DNA from: an uncultured Bacteroidales bacterium
GTDB lineage: Bacteria; Bacteroidota; Bacteroidia; Bacteroidales; UBA932
Direction: 5' to 3'
Assembly: GCA_934700615.1 (NCBI GenBank)
Contig: CAKUXR010000017.1
Span: 9,917 to 73,916 of the forward strand
Length of the DNA stretch: 64,000 nt
Every line of letters starts with the position of its first letter. Positions within the stretch are counted from its first letter, which is position 1. Position numbers and translations under genes: made by a program. Positions 17,882 to 28,293 of this stretch are shown here, piece after piece. Below the pieces are notes generated by a model that was given only the letters and a program-made list of their open reading frames with translations, was not told the DNA's origin and did not search any database.

Positions 17882-19009
17882 ATGTCATTCACGAAAGTAA
17901 TGCAAACAGCAGTTGCGGCGCTCGTCGCCTTTCTCATTGCGGGATGTTCACCAAGTAATGAAATCCCTGTCAATCCTTCCGTGTCAGCTCCGACACGTGT
18001 AATGCTTAAGGAAAACGTAAATGTATACCTTAAAGGTGTCGGCTCAGGCACGACTTTCACCGTCGATTTCGGTGACGGCACCACAGTGGAGGCAGTCACT
18101 CCTTCCGCAGCAGTTCACGCCTATTCAGAAAGTGCAGACTGGAAGATAAATGTATCCTCCGAGGCTTTGGACGAAGACTTCAGCAAAACAATCCGTTGTT
18201 ATCCGCTGGAAGCATTGTCTTCCGCACAACGGAACTTCAGGGACCCTTCCTACAAGAAGATCTGGGTAATGACCCATAGGGCCCATACCACTGACAAGTC
18301 AATTCCTGAAAATTCAATTTCTGCGGTAAAAGCAGCCATTGCATCAGGTGCCGAAGCTCTCGAATGCGACACACATCGCACAAAGGATGGTAAGATTGTG
18401 ATTTGCCACGACCTTTCAATCAACAGGACAACCAATGGTACCGGAGACATACCATCCCTGACGCTTGCAGAAATCAAATCGCACAAGCTGCTTGATCGTA
18501 ACGGCAATGTCACAAACGAGACCATGCCTACCCTCGAAGAGTTCCTCAAGGCCTGTCGCGGAAAAATCTATGTAGACCTCGACTATTCCCCAAGAACGGC
18601 ATCAACTGCAGAGGTGATGGCTGTCGTGGAAAAACTCGGTATGATGGAACAGGTTTGGTTCTACTGCAATTCAGTGGAAAAATGCAAAGAGGTTCTCGCA
18701 ATTTCTCCTCGTGCACACGCCTACACATGGGCAACGGCCTACGATCCGCTCAAAGGACTTGAAGGACCATATTTCGTTCAGTACTGCTATTCCCCGACTT
18801 CCGGCAGCACATCCATCGGCACCGCCGTCCGTGACGGCATGCTCTGCTCCGTATGTATGCTCAGCGTCCTTAACAACAAGATTCCTGAGTATGATGTGGA
18901 CGGAGCCCAGCTTGACGAGCTCATTTCTGTATTCCCGGACGTGAAGATGATAATGACTGATGCTCCTGAAAAGCTCATCAATGCTCTGTCCGAACGTGGT
19001 CGAAGGTAA
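17882..19009 (+). CDS. Glycerophosphodiester phosphodiesterase lipoprotein, PKD-like N-terminus
   Basis: A 375-residue lipoprotein (lipobox LIAGC). Residues 30-100 look like a PKD/Ig-like beta-sandwich (FTVDFGDGTTVEAV). Residues 125-370 are a GDPD TIM barrel: THRAH with the catalytic His-Arg, PENS, the metal pair E-x-D in LECDTHRTKDG, and the second catalytic His in ICHD. GDPDs split glycerophosphodiesters into glycerol-3-phosphate and an alcohol. It is the first gene of an operon with SusC, SusD and glycoside hydrolases, which is unusual company. It probably acts at the cell surface or in the periplasm. Confidence 0.88.
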   Translation: MSFTKVMQTAVAALVAFLIAGCSPSNEIPVNPSVSAPTRVMLKENVNVYLKGVGSGTTFTVDFGDGTTVEAVTPSAAVHAYSESADWKINVSSEALDEDFSKTIRCYPLEALSSAQRNFRDPSYKKIWVMTHRAHTTDKSIPENSISAVKAAIASGAEALECDTHRTKDGKIVICHDLSINRTTNGTGDIPSLTLAEIKSHKLLDRNGNVTNETMPTLEEFLKACRGKIYVDLDYSPRTASTAEVMAVVEKLGMMEQVWFYCNSVEKCKEVLAISPRAHAYTWATAYDPLKGLEGPYFVQYCYSPTSGSTSIGTAVRDGMLCSVCMLSVLNNKIPEYDVDGAQLDELISVFPDVKMIMTDAPEKLINALSERGRR

Positions 19010-19044
19010 GCAAACCTTAACTAATAACTAATAATATCAATAAA

Positions 19045-22014
19045 ATGGATAAGAAAAAACTTTTGCCGGTTATCATTATCCTTACCACATTTTTCTCTGC
19101 GATTTCAGCCTTTGCTCAGGTCGCTTCAGTGAAAGGAGTGGTTGTGGACTCCAATGGAGAACCGGTAATTCAGGCCGGTGTCGTCATTGACGGAACTCAG
19201 ACAGGAGTCGTCACTGACATTGACGGAACATTTGAAATCAATGCTCCCAAGGGAGCTACTCTGAACATTTCTTCGATAGGATTCAAATCGAAGAAAGTTT
19301 ATGTCAGCGGCGGTGATTTGAGGGTTGTCCTCGAAACGGAATCAACCGCACTTGATGAGGTTGTGGTCGTCGGTTACGGCTCCATGAAAAGAAAGGAAAT
19401 GACCTCCGCAATCTCCCATATCGGCGCAAAGGACTTCAGTTCAGTCAGCAGCCTTGACGCATCAATGCTCATCCAAGGAAAAGTTTCCGGAGTGAGCGTC
19501 TCCAACACTGCGGTTGCAGATCCGAACAACATCGGAAGCATCCAGATCCGTGGTGTGTCGTCACGAAGCGCGGGCAATGGCCCTTTCGTAGTCGTTGACG
19601 GTGTTCCTGGAGGAGACCTGACCAACATCAACCCTGCGGATATCGAGTCTATCGACGTGCTCAAGGATGGTGCTGCATCCGCAATCTACGGAACGCGCGG
19701 AAGTAATGGTGTCATCCTCGTCAATCTCAAAAAGGGAAGCAAGGACGGAAACATCCACACGACCTATAGCGGAACCGTGACTCTGAACGCACCGAAGAAT
19801 GAACTTGACATGATGACTGCCGAGCAGTACAGGGCATACAGGACTGTCAATAATCCTCTCGATGACCTCGGCGCAAGTTCCGACTGGTTCAAAGCCACTA
19901 CAAGAATGGGATTCAACCACTTGCATACTCTTACGGTTTCCGGCGGCAACGCAAAGACCAACTACCGTGTTACAGCCGACTACCGGTATGCACGAGGCAT
20001 TGACCTGAGTTCCGACAGACGCGAGTACGGAGCAAGAGCCGGTGTGAACCACACGACAAAAAGCGGTCTCTTCACTTTTACGGCCAATCTGACTCCGAGA
20101 ATCATCAAGCGCAACAAGATGACAGGTTCATATTCAAATGTCCTTGTCATAAACCCGACGGCCCCTATATACGACGAAACGACATCCAACGGATACTACC
20201 ATTTCCCGGCAGGCTCAAACTATTCCAACGTGGTCGAATCTATGACCCAGGTCAAGAACGACACGGAGATTAAGCTTCTTGAGTGGAATGCCGGTGTACA
20301 ACTGAATCTCCTTCCGCTCTTTACTCCGAAACATCCGGATTTCAGCCTCACGTCAAAGGCTACCGTTTCCGGATATGAGGTGGACAAATTCAACGGGTAT
20401 TTCGCGCCTTCTACAATTTCATGGCATCAGAATGACAAGATCAAGGGTGATGCCTCAAGGTCGTTTGACAAAAGTTCCCAGACCAATTTCGATTGGGTGA
20501 CAAATTTCAGCGCACAGTTCGGAGACCACCGCCTCAGAGCAATGGCCGGATACAGCTACTTCTATGTCGTCAATTCCGGAATGTCCGCAAGCAACCAGGA
20601 TTTCACTTCAGACGGACTTGGCTACAACAACCTCGGAGCGGGCGAATGGGCATCCAAGGAAGGACAGATTTGCCTCGGCTCATACAAGAACGACAGCAAA
20701 CTCATATCATTCTACGGACGATTGAATTATGACTGGAAAGAGCGCTATCTCCTGTCCGTCTCACTTCGTCACGAGGGTTCTTCAAAGTTCGGACAGAATC
20801 ACAAATGGGGTAATTTCCCTGCCGTTTCAGTGGGATGGAGAATTTCTGACGAACCGTTTATGTCATGGGCTTCATCTTGGCTCAACGACTTTAAGTTCAG
20901 ATATGACTACGGTGTCACAGGAAACCAGGATTTCGGCAGCTACAATTCACTCGCTACCTACCGCGCATTCGGATATTACCAATACAACGGATCAAGTTTC
21001 CACGTATGGGGACCGTCCAAGAACGTGAACACGGAACTTCGCTGGGAAAAGGGACACAACCAGAATATCGGTGTTGATTTCTCCCTCTTCAAGTACAGGC
21101 TCAGCGGTTCATTGAACTACTTCATCCGCAGGCAGTCAGACCTGTTGGGCGATTACAATGTTTCAGTTCCACCACACCTTTTCACGACTATATTCACCAA
21201 TGTCGGAACCCTCCGCAACAGCGGATTCGAGTTCGACATCAACATTGATGCTATAAGAAAGGAAAAATTCAGCTGGAGCATTTCTCTCGTCGGAGCCACC
21301 AACGACAACCGCTTCGTAAGTTTCTCCAATGACATATATCAGGGACAGAAATACTATAATGTCTGCACGATGTCCAATCCTAACAACCCTGGATATCTCC
21401 AGAGAATCGAGGAGGGACAGCGCATCGGAAACTACTACACTTGGAGATATGCCGGAGTGGACAAGACAGGAAACTGGCTCATTTACGACCACAACGACAA
21501 TATAATTCCTATTGCGGAAGGATCTGAGGAAGACAAGTGCGTGACAGGAAACGGCCTGCCGAAGTTCACAGGCAGTATGACCCACAATTTCACATGGCGC
21601 AACTTTGACCTTGCAGTCGCATTCACCGGAGCGGCAGGATTCGACATTTTCAATGTCCATGACTTCTATTTCGGACTCCAGGGAATGACAGGAAATGTCC
21701 TCACAAAGGCATATTCGAAGAATGCCCACATCAAGACCGGTCTGAATGTCATCACCGACTATTTCATCGAGAAAGGCGACTATCTCAAGCTCGACTATGT
21801 CACATTGGGATACACTCTCAACTTGAACCGCAAATTCATTGACCGTTTCAGAGTTTTCGGTACTGCAAGAAATCTCTATACCTTAACCCGCTTCGAGGGC
21901 ATTGACCCTTCAACTTACGAGGTTAACGGCCTCACCCCGGGAACTTTCGGAGGTTCGTACAACTACTATCCTTCGGCATTCCAGTTTATATTCGGAGTCC
22001 AGATAGGCTTCTAA
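19045..22014 (+). CDS. SusC/RagA TonB-dependent outer membrane transporter
   Basis: A 989-residue SusC-family protein. A signal peptide ends near FAQV. A carboxypeptidase D regulatory-like domain (VKGVVVDSNGEPVIQAGV) fills residues 27-105. The TonB-box region DEVVVVGYG precedes the plug (GVSSRSAGNGPFVVVDGVPG, then DIESIDVLKDGAASAIYG), and a 22-strand barrel follows to the terminal aromatic residue (VQIGF). There is no STN domain, so it does not signal through FecR. It pairs with the SusD 4 bp downstream to import oligosaccharides or related ligands. Confidence 0.95.
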   Translation: MDKKKLLPVIIILTTFFSAISAFAQVASVKGVVVDSNGEPVIQAGVVIDGTQTGVVTDIDGTFEINAPKGATLNISSIGFKSKKVYVSGGDLRVVLETESTALDEVVVVGYGSMKRKEMTSAISHIGAKDFSSVSSLDASMLIQGKVSGVSVSNTAVADPNNIGSIQIRGVSSRSAGNGPFVVVDGVPGGDLTNINPADIESIDVLKDGAASAIYGTRGSNGVILVNLKKGSKDGNIHTTYSGTVTLNAPKNELDMMTAEQYRAYRTVNNPLDDLGASSDWFKATTRMGFNHLHTLTVSGGNAKTNYRVTADYRYARGIDLSSDRREYGARAGVNHTTKSGLFTFTANLTPRIIKRNKMTGSYSNVLVINPTAPIYDETTSNGYYHFPAGSNYSNVVESMTQVKNDTEIKLLEWNAGVQLNLLPLFTPKHPDFSLTSKATVSGYEVDKFNGYFAPSTISWHQNDKIKGDASRSFDKSSQTNFDWVTNFSAQFGDHRLRAMAGYSYFYVVNSGMSASNQDFTSDGLGYNNLGAGEWASKEGQICLGSYKNDSKLISFYGRLNYDWKERYLLSVSLRHEGSSKFGQNHKWGNFPAVSVGWRISDEPFMSWASSWLNDFKFRYDYGVTGNQDFGSYNSLATYRAFGYYQYNGSSFHVWGPSKNVNTELRWEKGHNQNIGVDFSLFKYRLSGSLNYFIRRQSDLLGDYNVSVPPHLFTTIFTNVGTLRNSGFEFDINIDAIRKEKFSWSISLVGATNDNRFVSFSNDIYQGQKYYNVCTMSNPNNPGYLQRIEEGQRIGNYYTWRYAGVDKTGNWLIYDHNDNIIPIAEGSEEDKCVTGNGLPKFTGSMTHNFTWRNFDLAVAFTGAAGFDIFNVHDFYFGLQGMTGNVLTKAYSKNAHIKTGLNVITDYFIEKGDYLKLDYVTLGYTLNLNRKFIDRFRVFGTARNLYTLTRFEGIDPSTYEVNGLTPGTFGGSYNYYPSAFQFIFGVQIGF

Positions 22015-22018
22015 AATT

Positions 22019-23791
22019 ATGAGAAAAATGAAAAATATCATAAGGTTTTCGGCTATTGCAGCCGTAATTATCGGAGCATCAGCCTGCACGGACCTCAACG
22101 AGACGGTCTATGATCAGGTGATGACCAACAACTATTATAACACGAAGGCCGATATCATACAAGCTGTATTCCGCCCATTTGAGCACGTCTATTGCAGCGA
22201 GTATGACTTCTATGAGCACGAGGAACTGACAGGTGACCATTTCATTACCCCGACAAGAGGCACATGGTGGTATGACGGCGGAAAGTGGGAGATCCTCCAC
22301 AGACACAACTGGAGCAGCATTGAAGACAGTTGGAGCTGGACCGGGGAATGGAACGCATGCTACACCGGTATCGGACAATGCAACCTCGTACTTGACGACC
22401 TCTCAAGGCTCAATCCGTCAAAGTTCTCTCTTACGGAAGCCGAATTCGACGCTTTCAAAGGACAGCTCCGCACGATGAGGGCCTATCTCTACCTGAGGCT
22501 TCTCAACTGCTACAGGAACTGCATTCTCACCACGACATCCGATGCATCCGTAAACAATCTTCCTGAAAACAGGGTACAGGTGTCACCGGAAAAGTTGTTC
22601 GAATTCATTGAATCAGAGCTCAAAACTGGCGTAAACGACCTTCCTGCAAAGGTCGGGACATCCGGCCCGGGATCATTTCAGGGATCCTTCACCAAAGGTG
22701 CTGCAGCAGCACTCCTCGTGAGACTCTACCTCAATGCTGAAAAATGGATTGGTGTACCACACTACGATGATGTAATCAGCTGGTGCCGCAGAATCCGTGG
22801 AGGTGAATTCGGGGAATACACTCTTGCCGAAAACTGGTGGGAGCCGTTTGACTGGAACAATGAAACCTGCAACGAAGTCATCTTCGGATTCCCTGGTTCC
22901 TACACTACCAAAAGCTGGCATATGCAGAACGACCGCCGAACATTCTACGGACGTTCTCTTCCTTACGGCTGCGCCAACTATCTGGGCGTCGAAGGCAATG
23001 GCGAGAGAAACCCGAAATACGCTCTGTCGCCTAGCTATGACAACCAGAATCCACGTCAGCTCTTCGACTACAAACTCGGAATGCCGTCACAGAAGTTCCA
23101 GAAATATGCCGGTGACAAACGTTGGGCACAATACAAGAACACTAGTGTGAACACCCGCGAAGGAATGTTCTTCCTTGAGGGAAAAATTCCAAATTCGAAG
23201 ACAGCTTCAGGCTATGCTATGAATCCGGACAACCAGTATGTAATCTATCTCCGCGACCAGGTCGGCCAGTTCTTGAACAAAGGAGAAGAAGGCATCATTG
23301 TAGGTCCAGGCAAGGAATCCAAACTCGGTAACGGAGACTTCAACTCTTGTCTTTTCTGCGTAAAATATCCGTTCTACTCATTCACCGGAGGATACTACAT
23401 AGAGTCTGACCTCACCCTCATCCGCTACGCTGAAATTTATTACTCAGAGGCTGAGGCTCTCCTCCGCACAGGTAATGCAGACGAGGCAGGAAAACTTCTC
23501 AACCAGGTCAGAAAGAGGAACTATGCCGATTTCAATTCGTCAATTGCGTATCAGCCGGAGGGCAGCGTAAAACTCGATCTTGATGAGATGCTCGACGAAT
23601 GGGGCCGTGAATTCATTCAGGAAGGACGCCGCAGGACAGATTTGATCCGTTTCGGAAGATTCCAGGAGGCTTGGTGGGACAAACCGAAGGATTCCGACAC
23701 ACACTATGAAATTTTCCCTATTTCCCGTCAGGCTCTGGAACAGAACAAACATCTCAAACAGAACCCGGGATATGAAGACATTAACAGATAA
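22019..23791 (+). CDS. SusD/RagB-like surface glycan-binding lipoprotein
   Basis: A 590-residue lipoprotein (lipobox GASAC) of the RagB/SusD family. TPR-like helices appear early (FKGQLRTMRAYLYLRLLNCY), and the family's C-terminal block is clear: LIRYAEIYYSEAEALL, then LDEMLDEWGREFIQEGRRRTDLIRF, then the final FPISRQALEQN. SusD caps the SusC barrel and delivers ligand. It lies between SusC and two surface lipoproteins of the same operon. Confidence 0.93.
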   Translation: MRKMKNIIRFSAIAAVIIGASACTDLNETVYDQVMTNNYYNTKADIIQAVFRPFEHVYCSEYDFYEHEELTGDHFITPTRGTWWYDGGKWEILHRHNWSSIEDSWSWTGEWNACYTGIGQCNLVLDDLSRLNPSKFSLTEAEFDAFKGQLRTMRAYLYLRLLNCYRNCILTTTSDASVNNLPENRVQVSPEKLFEFIESELKTGVNDLPAKVGTSGPGSFQGSFTKGAAAALLVRLYLNAEKWIGVPHYDDVISWCRRIRGGEFGEYTLAENWWEPFDWNNETCNEVIFGFPGSYTTKSWHMQNDRRTFYGRSLPYGCANYLGVEGNGERNPKYALSPSYDNQNPRQLFDYKLGMPSQKFQKYAGDKRWAQYKNTSVNTREGMFFLEGKIPNSKTASGYAMNPDNQYVIYLRDQVGQFLNKGEEGIIVGPGKESKLGNGDFNSCLFCVKYPFYSFTGGYYIESDLTLIRYAEIYYSEAEALLRTGNADEAGKLLNQVRKRNYADFNSSIAYQPEGSVKLDLDEMLDEWGREFIQEGRRRTDLIRFGRFQEAWWDKPKDSDTHYEIFPISRQALEQNKHLKQNPGYEDINR

Positions 23792-23803
23792 GGAAGGATA
23801 ACT

Positions 23804-25999
23804 ATGAATATCAGAAGATCATTTTTTATGACATTGGCCTCCCTCTCCCTCTTGGGAGCCGGCTCTTGTCAGAAGACATATCAGATGGTTCCTCCCCCGT
23901 CAGCGTCCTCGGACGACGACAGCCTCGAAGACGAAGATTTCGGAGGAAAGAAGGAAACTGCCATATTCGTCACTCCGTTCGGTGAGGGAGAAATGGACGG
24001 TTCATCGTGGGAGAACGCCTTTGATGCAGACACATTCCTTGGTCTGCTTACAGACCAGACGGATTTGTCAAAGACTAAAATCTATGTCTCTGAAGGCAAC
24101 TATTATATGTCGAGCGGTTCCGTTTTCGGCCCGGAGATAAGGAAGAATATCGGCTCCGTGATGGGCGGATACAGTATTCTGAGCAAAGGTACGGATGTAA
24201 GCGTCAGAGACGTAGTGAATCACGCGACAGTTTTCAGCGGAGATGTAAACAAAAACAACAGGGCCGATGAGGGGGACTGCGGACTTCTTTGCGTTTATGG
24301 AGGAAATTCATCATTTGACGGAATCACATTCCGCAATGGCTATATCAATGAAAAGACTGCTTCCGCACAGAAGAGCGGAGCCGGTGTCTTTGTCGATGGG
24401 GATGCCGGAACTTGGATTGAGTTTGTCAATTGCCGCTTTGAGGATTGTGTAAGTGCAGCCACCACTAATGGCTATGCTGGAGGTGCCGCAGTCTATGTCC
24501 GCTCAGGACAGGCAAGACTTAAAGCTTGCGAAGTGAGCGGATGCTCAGGGGTTTCGAGAGGTGGCGCACTCAGATGCAACAATGACAAGGCCATCCTGTT
24601 CATCGACAGGTGCAGCATCCATGGCAACAGCGTAAGAAGCGATTGGGGCTCAGGTCTGCAGCTCTCATCAGGAACAATCTGCGTCAACAATTCGACTTTC
24701 TGCTCAAACGCCGTGGGCAACAACGGAGCGGGCGGAACCGTCAATGGCGGCGGTGCAATGCTGGTCATCAACTCTACAATTATTTCAGATGACACAACTG
24801 CCGGAATACGCTGCGAGTCAGACGCCAGAAATGGTTCCTTCTTTGCCAACAACATAAGCCTGAACACAAACGGCGCGCCTGGATTCCTGCTCAACGGCAG
24901 CGGAAGGGTCGCAGTTTCAGGCGGACACAACATATTCAACAAAGTAGCCGGAGAACTCCAGTCATCCCCTTCGGATGTCACATACGACACAGACTTGAAG
25001 AATTTCGGTTCTCTTGAGGATGGGGCATATGTTTGGGATAATTCCAAAGTTTCCCTCGGAACATACGCCACAGCATCAGAACTCGATGGTTATGCACGGG
25101 AATTCAACCCTGCATCATGTTCTGTTCCGGAAATCGGCAAGGTCTTCGCAGAATGGTGTGACGGTTTTGCTGTGGACGGCCGCGGCAAGTCAAGAAATCC
25201 AGAAAAGCTCCTCCCGGGCTCATACGACCCGTGCCTTGAAGGTGAAGCTTCCAAGGCTCTGCGCTTCAGCATATCATCCGATACTTTTTCCGGAAACACC
25301 GCCAACCGTCCAGAATCGTTCGGCTTTATTCTCACAAACCCGAAAGGTGCTTATTCCTACAACAAGAAGATGGTTCTGCTCGGAGACGAATATGTTGCAG
25401 ACGACGGAGAAACTATGCTTTGGGACGGTAAGGGCACGACAGTAACAATCACCGCGTATGCCCCTTATGCAGATGCGGTTGACGGCTTTGTTCCTGTGTC
25501 ATGTCCAAGCAATCAGGCGACAGCAGCGGAACTCACCGCAGCAGACTTCGTGCTCTGGAAAGGCAGTGTAAATCCATCGGCTGATCTTGCTGACGGCAAG
25601 ATTCAGATTAAACTCGGTCATCTCAACACAAGGCTGATTATAAGACTCACCCTGGACGGTACGCCAATAGAGACGTCGGAAATCGCATCTCTTTCTGTAG
25701 GCGGACTGAGGACTGAGGGAAAATGTGACCTCAATGCGGCTTCTCCTGAAGTTGTCGCCGACGGTAATCCTGTCAATATGTTCCCGAATGTCAGGGATGA
25801 TTCTTATGAACTCATCACTGTGCCGCAGACTGTCACGACTGGCTCTCTGACGGTCAAGGCGACTTTCAACAAACGCCAGTATGTCTGGGAATCATCGTCT
25901 GATGTGACACTCACCAAGGGAAAGACAGCCGAGCTCACAATAAACATTTCTACAACAAAATCGGCCTCTTCCGGCCAAATGTCAATAACCACAAAATAA
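23804..25999 (+). CDS. Surface lipoprotein: beta-helix followed by fimbrillin-like domain
   Basis: A 731-residue lipoprotein (lipobox GAGSC) with an acidic linker at residues 30-50. Residues 55-400 look like a right-handed parallel beta-helix of the choice-of-anchor/Pbl type: repeated short strands with conserved Asn and Gly (FDGITFRNGYI, IEFVNCRFEDC, RLKACEVSGCSG, LFIDRCSIHGNS, ICVNNSTFCSN). Residues 485-720 resemble fimbrillin/FimA-Mfa beta-sandwich proteins (FGFILTNPKGAYSYNK through LTVKATFNKRQYVW). Such proteins usually bind glycan at the surface; no catalytic residues can be assigned. The next gene has the same two parts in reverse order. Confidence 0.72.
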   Translation: MNIRRSFFMTLASLSLLGAGSCQKTYQMVPPPSASSDDDSLEDEDFGGKKETAIFVTPFGEGEMDGSSWENAFDADTFLGLLTDQTDLSKTKIYVSEGNYYMSSGSVFGPEIRKNIGSVMGGYSILSKGTDVSVRDVVNHATVFSGDVNKNNRADEGDCGLLCVYGGNSSFDGITFRNGYINEKTASAQKSGAGVFVDGDAGTWIEFVNCRFEDCVSAATTNGYAGGAAVYVRSGQARLKACEVSGCSGVSRGGALRCNNDKAILFIDRCSIHGNSVRSDWGSGLQLSSGTICVNNSTFCSNAVGNNGAGGTVNGGGAMLVINSTIISDDTTAGIRCESDARNGSFFANNISLNTNGAPGFLLNGSGRVAVSGGHNIFNKVAGELQSSPSDVTYDTDLKNFGSLEDGAYVWDNSKVSLGTYATASELDGYAREFNPASCSVPEIGKVFAEWCDGFAVDGRGKSRNPEKLLPGSYDPCLEGEASKALRFSISSDTFSGNTANRPESFGFILTNPKGAYSYNKKMVLLGDEYVADDGETMLWDGKGTTVTITAYAPYADAVDGFVPVSCPSNQATAAELTAADFVLWKGSVNPSADLADGKIQIKLGHLNTRLIIRLTLDGTPIETSEIASLSVGGLRTEGKCDLNAASPEVVADGNPVNMFPNVRDDSYELITVPQTVTTGSLTVKATFNKRQYVWESSSDVTLTKGKTAELTINISTTKSASSGQMSITTK

Positions 26000-26006
26000 C
26001 AGGTAA

Positions 26007-28199
26007 ATGACTATGAAATCAGGAATATCAAAAATAATGGCCGTTTTTGCAGCGATGCTTGCATTTTCTTCATGCGAGAAGGATAAAGAGCTGCCTTCGT
26101 TTGACAGCGACGAACGTGCCATACGCATAATCCCGGAAATAGCTTCTCCATATACGAAATCAAATCCGGTTACGGACGGAAAAGAAACCGAATTCAACAA
26201 TGGTGACATGATCGCACTGCTCTGCAACGACGGTCACGTGACCTACAAACTGACAGACAAAGGATGGAAGACTACAGACAATTATTATCTGCGCTGGGGT
26301 TCCGCTCCTGTCAGCTACTCGGCATTCTACCCAGCCACGGAGACATCTACAACTTTCGGCAACTTTGAACTACAGTCTTCGCAGCGCACGGCTGATCGTC
26401 TTGCTGCGGCTGATTATATGACATGCACAGTTGCTGATGCCGTCAAGACGAGCGACGGAAGCCTCCGTCTGGAAATGGAACGCCAGATGGCCAAGGTAAG
26501 TTTCACTTTGTCAGGAATTGAAGGCAGCGCCCGTGTCCAGGGATTCCGCGTGTGGACTTCGACCGGATTCACCGAAGGACATCCGAACTCTGACAGAATG
26601 TATATCAGCCCATATATTGTCGCTGCGGAAGGAACAACCTCCGGACAGAACGGAACGACCTATACTGCGATTGTAGTCCCTTCTGAGGCTGACGACGCAA
26701 AGGTATTCGTCACCTTCAACTACAAAGGAAAGGATATCACATTAACCGGCGTGCCTGAGCTGAAGAAAGGCTTCCGTTATGACATGAAAATAAACATCTC
26801 GGAAACCATCATCTCAATTGACACTCCTTCCGTGGATCCTTGGGACGAAAGCACCATTGTCATTCCGGGAGGCGATGCCGAGAAAGTTCCTCTGCTTCCT
26901 TACTTCGTGAAGCCGCAGGCATGTGGAACAAGAGACGGCCACTCATGGGAAAACGCAATGGGAATGACAGAGTTCCTCAACATGATCAAACAGAAGAACG
27001 GAAGTCAGTCAGAGTCTGATGAGAATGCCGACAACGTGGACGACAGAGACTTCTACTTTACCGGCGGAACCTATTCAGTATCCCAGGTAAAAGTGGAATA
27101 CTCCGGCTACGGATCCAGAGTAAAATTCCGTGTTCACGGCGGCTACGACACTGCAAGCACGGGAACAGACGTCAGCCGCAAGGGATCTGAGACCGTATTC
27201 GACGGAGGCGGAAGCAACCGCTTCATCACCTTCGGCAACCAGACGGAACCTACATTCGACGGCATCACCTTCACGAACTTGAAGAGCGGCGGCGACGGTT
27301 GCATCATGCTGGCAGCCGGTGGGTCCGGTGACTCCCGCGCAACCTTCACGAACTGCACATTCAAGAAATGTACGGCATCCGGCGGACAGAATCCGATAAT
27401 TATGGTCAGAAAAGGACTCGCAAAGATTGACAACGTAATCTTCGACGCTTGTCGTGCTGAAGGCGGTGTACGTGGTCTCATACGTCTCGCCCAGAAAGAG
27501 AGCCGAGTCTATCTCAATGCATGTACCTTCATCAACAACACTTTTGGCGGAGGCGGTTTCGGACTGCTCGTACATCTCAATGATGTCGGAGGCAACGTTT
27601 GTCTTCACAATGTAACCTTCGCCGGAAATGACAGCGGCTGTGGCGCAACCGGAGCCGTAAACGGATCCGGAGGAATGCTCATCGCGTCAAGCACAATCGT
27701 CGCATCCAATGCCAATCCGGCCATCCGCTGCGAATCAGACCCGAAGAGCGGCTCACGACTCATCAACAGCCTCATCATCCAGGAGCAGGACAGGACAGCC
27801 ATAGACATGTCGTCTTCCGGCAGAAAACTGAAATCTCTCGGCGGCAACGTGATAGTCGGAAGCATCAATGCCAATGGCCAGTACGAGGCTTCGGCAAATG
27901 ACGACACATTTGCCAACAGGGCTGCGGCTGCGGCACTCGCCCTCTCTTGGAACTCAGGTTCAAAGCACTACCTCTGGAACGGCAGCACAAGCCTCACGAA
28001 GCTCACGCTTGAACAGCTCCGCACTGCAATAAAGTCATACAGCAACACCAACACAGGAAAGCTTTATGCCGGTTCTGCTGAGATATATGACGGAAGCAAG
28101 GCGGGTGAGGACTTCCTCGGCTGGCTCGACAGCATCAATGCTTTCGGCATCTACGGAAACGGTTCAGCCGTATGGCCAGGTTCATATCAGGGCAACTGA
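26007..28199 (+). CDS. Surface lipoprotein: fimbrillin-like domain followed by beta-helix
   Basis: A 730-residue lipoprotein (lipobox AFSSC). Residues 35-275 resemble the fimbrillin-like fold (IRIIPEIASPYTKS, FNNGDMIALLC, YSAFYPATETS, LEMERQMAKVSFTLSG). Residues 300-720 form a beta-helix (FDGITFTNLKSGGDG, ATFTNCTFKKCT, KIDNVIFDACRA, VYLNACTFINNT, VCLHNVTFAGND). The middle and later turns are close to those of the preceding gene (the two share a GAVNGSGGM/GTVNGGGAM turn and an IRCESD segment), so the pair probably arose by duplication with domain rearrangement. A second ATG two codons in is also possible. Confidence 0.72.
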   Translation: MTMKSGISKIMAVFAAMLAFSSCEKDKELPSFDSDERAIRIIPEIASPYTKSNPVTDGKETEFNNGDMIALLCNDGHVTYKLTDKGWKTTDNYYLRWGSAPVSYSAFYPATETSTTFGNFELQSSQRTADRLAAADYMTCTVADAVKTSDGSLRLEMERQMAKVSFTLSGIEGSARVQGFRVWTSTGFTEGHPNSDRMYISPYIVAAEGTTSGQNGTTYTAIVVPSEADDAKVFVTFNYKGKDITLTGVPELKKGFRYDMKINISETIISIDTPSVDPWDESTIVIPGGDAEKVPLLPYFVKPQACGTRDGHSWENAMGMTEFLNMIKQKNGSQSESDENADNVDDRDFYFTGGTYSVSQVKVEYSGYGSRVKFRVHGGYDTASTGTDVSRKGSETVFDGGGSNRFITFGNQTEPTFDGITFTNLKSGGDGCIMLAAGGSGDSRATFTNCTFKKCTASGGQNPIIMVRKGLAKIDNVIFDACRAEGGVRGLIRLAQKESRVYLNACTFINNTFGGGGFGLLVHLNDVGGNVCLHNVTFAGNDSGCGATGAVNGSGGMLIASSTIVASNANPAIRCESDPKSGSRLINSLIIQEQDRTAIDMSSSGRKLKSLGGNVIVGSINANGQYEASANDDTFANRAAAAALALSWNSGSKHYLWNGSTSLTKLTLEQLRTAIKSYSNTNTGKLYAGSAEIYDGSKAGEDFLGWLDSINAFGIYGNGSAVWPGSYQGN

Positions 28200-28240
28200 T
28201 TCCGGGCTTGACTATGCACTGACAAATTGATCACTAACTG

Positions 28241-28280
28241 AAAGTGGCTGATTCCACACAGCGGTCTCAGCCACTTTTAT
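28241..28280 (+). terminator. Stem-loop between the beta-helix gene and GH43
   Basis: A perfect 11-bp repeat, AAAGTGGCTGA and TCAGCCACTTT, with a 15-nt loop and a short T-rich tail. It may partly end transcription and so lower expression of the downstream glycoside hydrolases relative to SusC/SusD. Confidence 0.62.
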
Positions 28281-28293
28281 AATGACAAAACAT

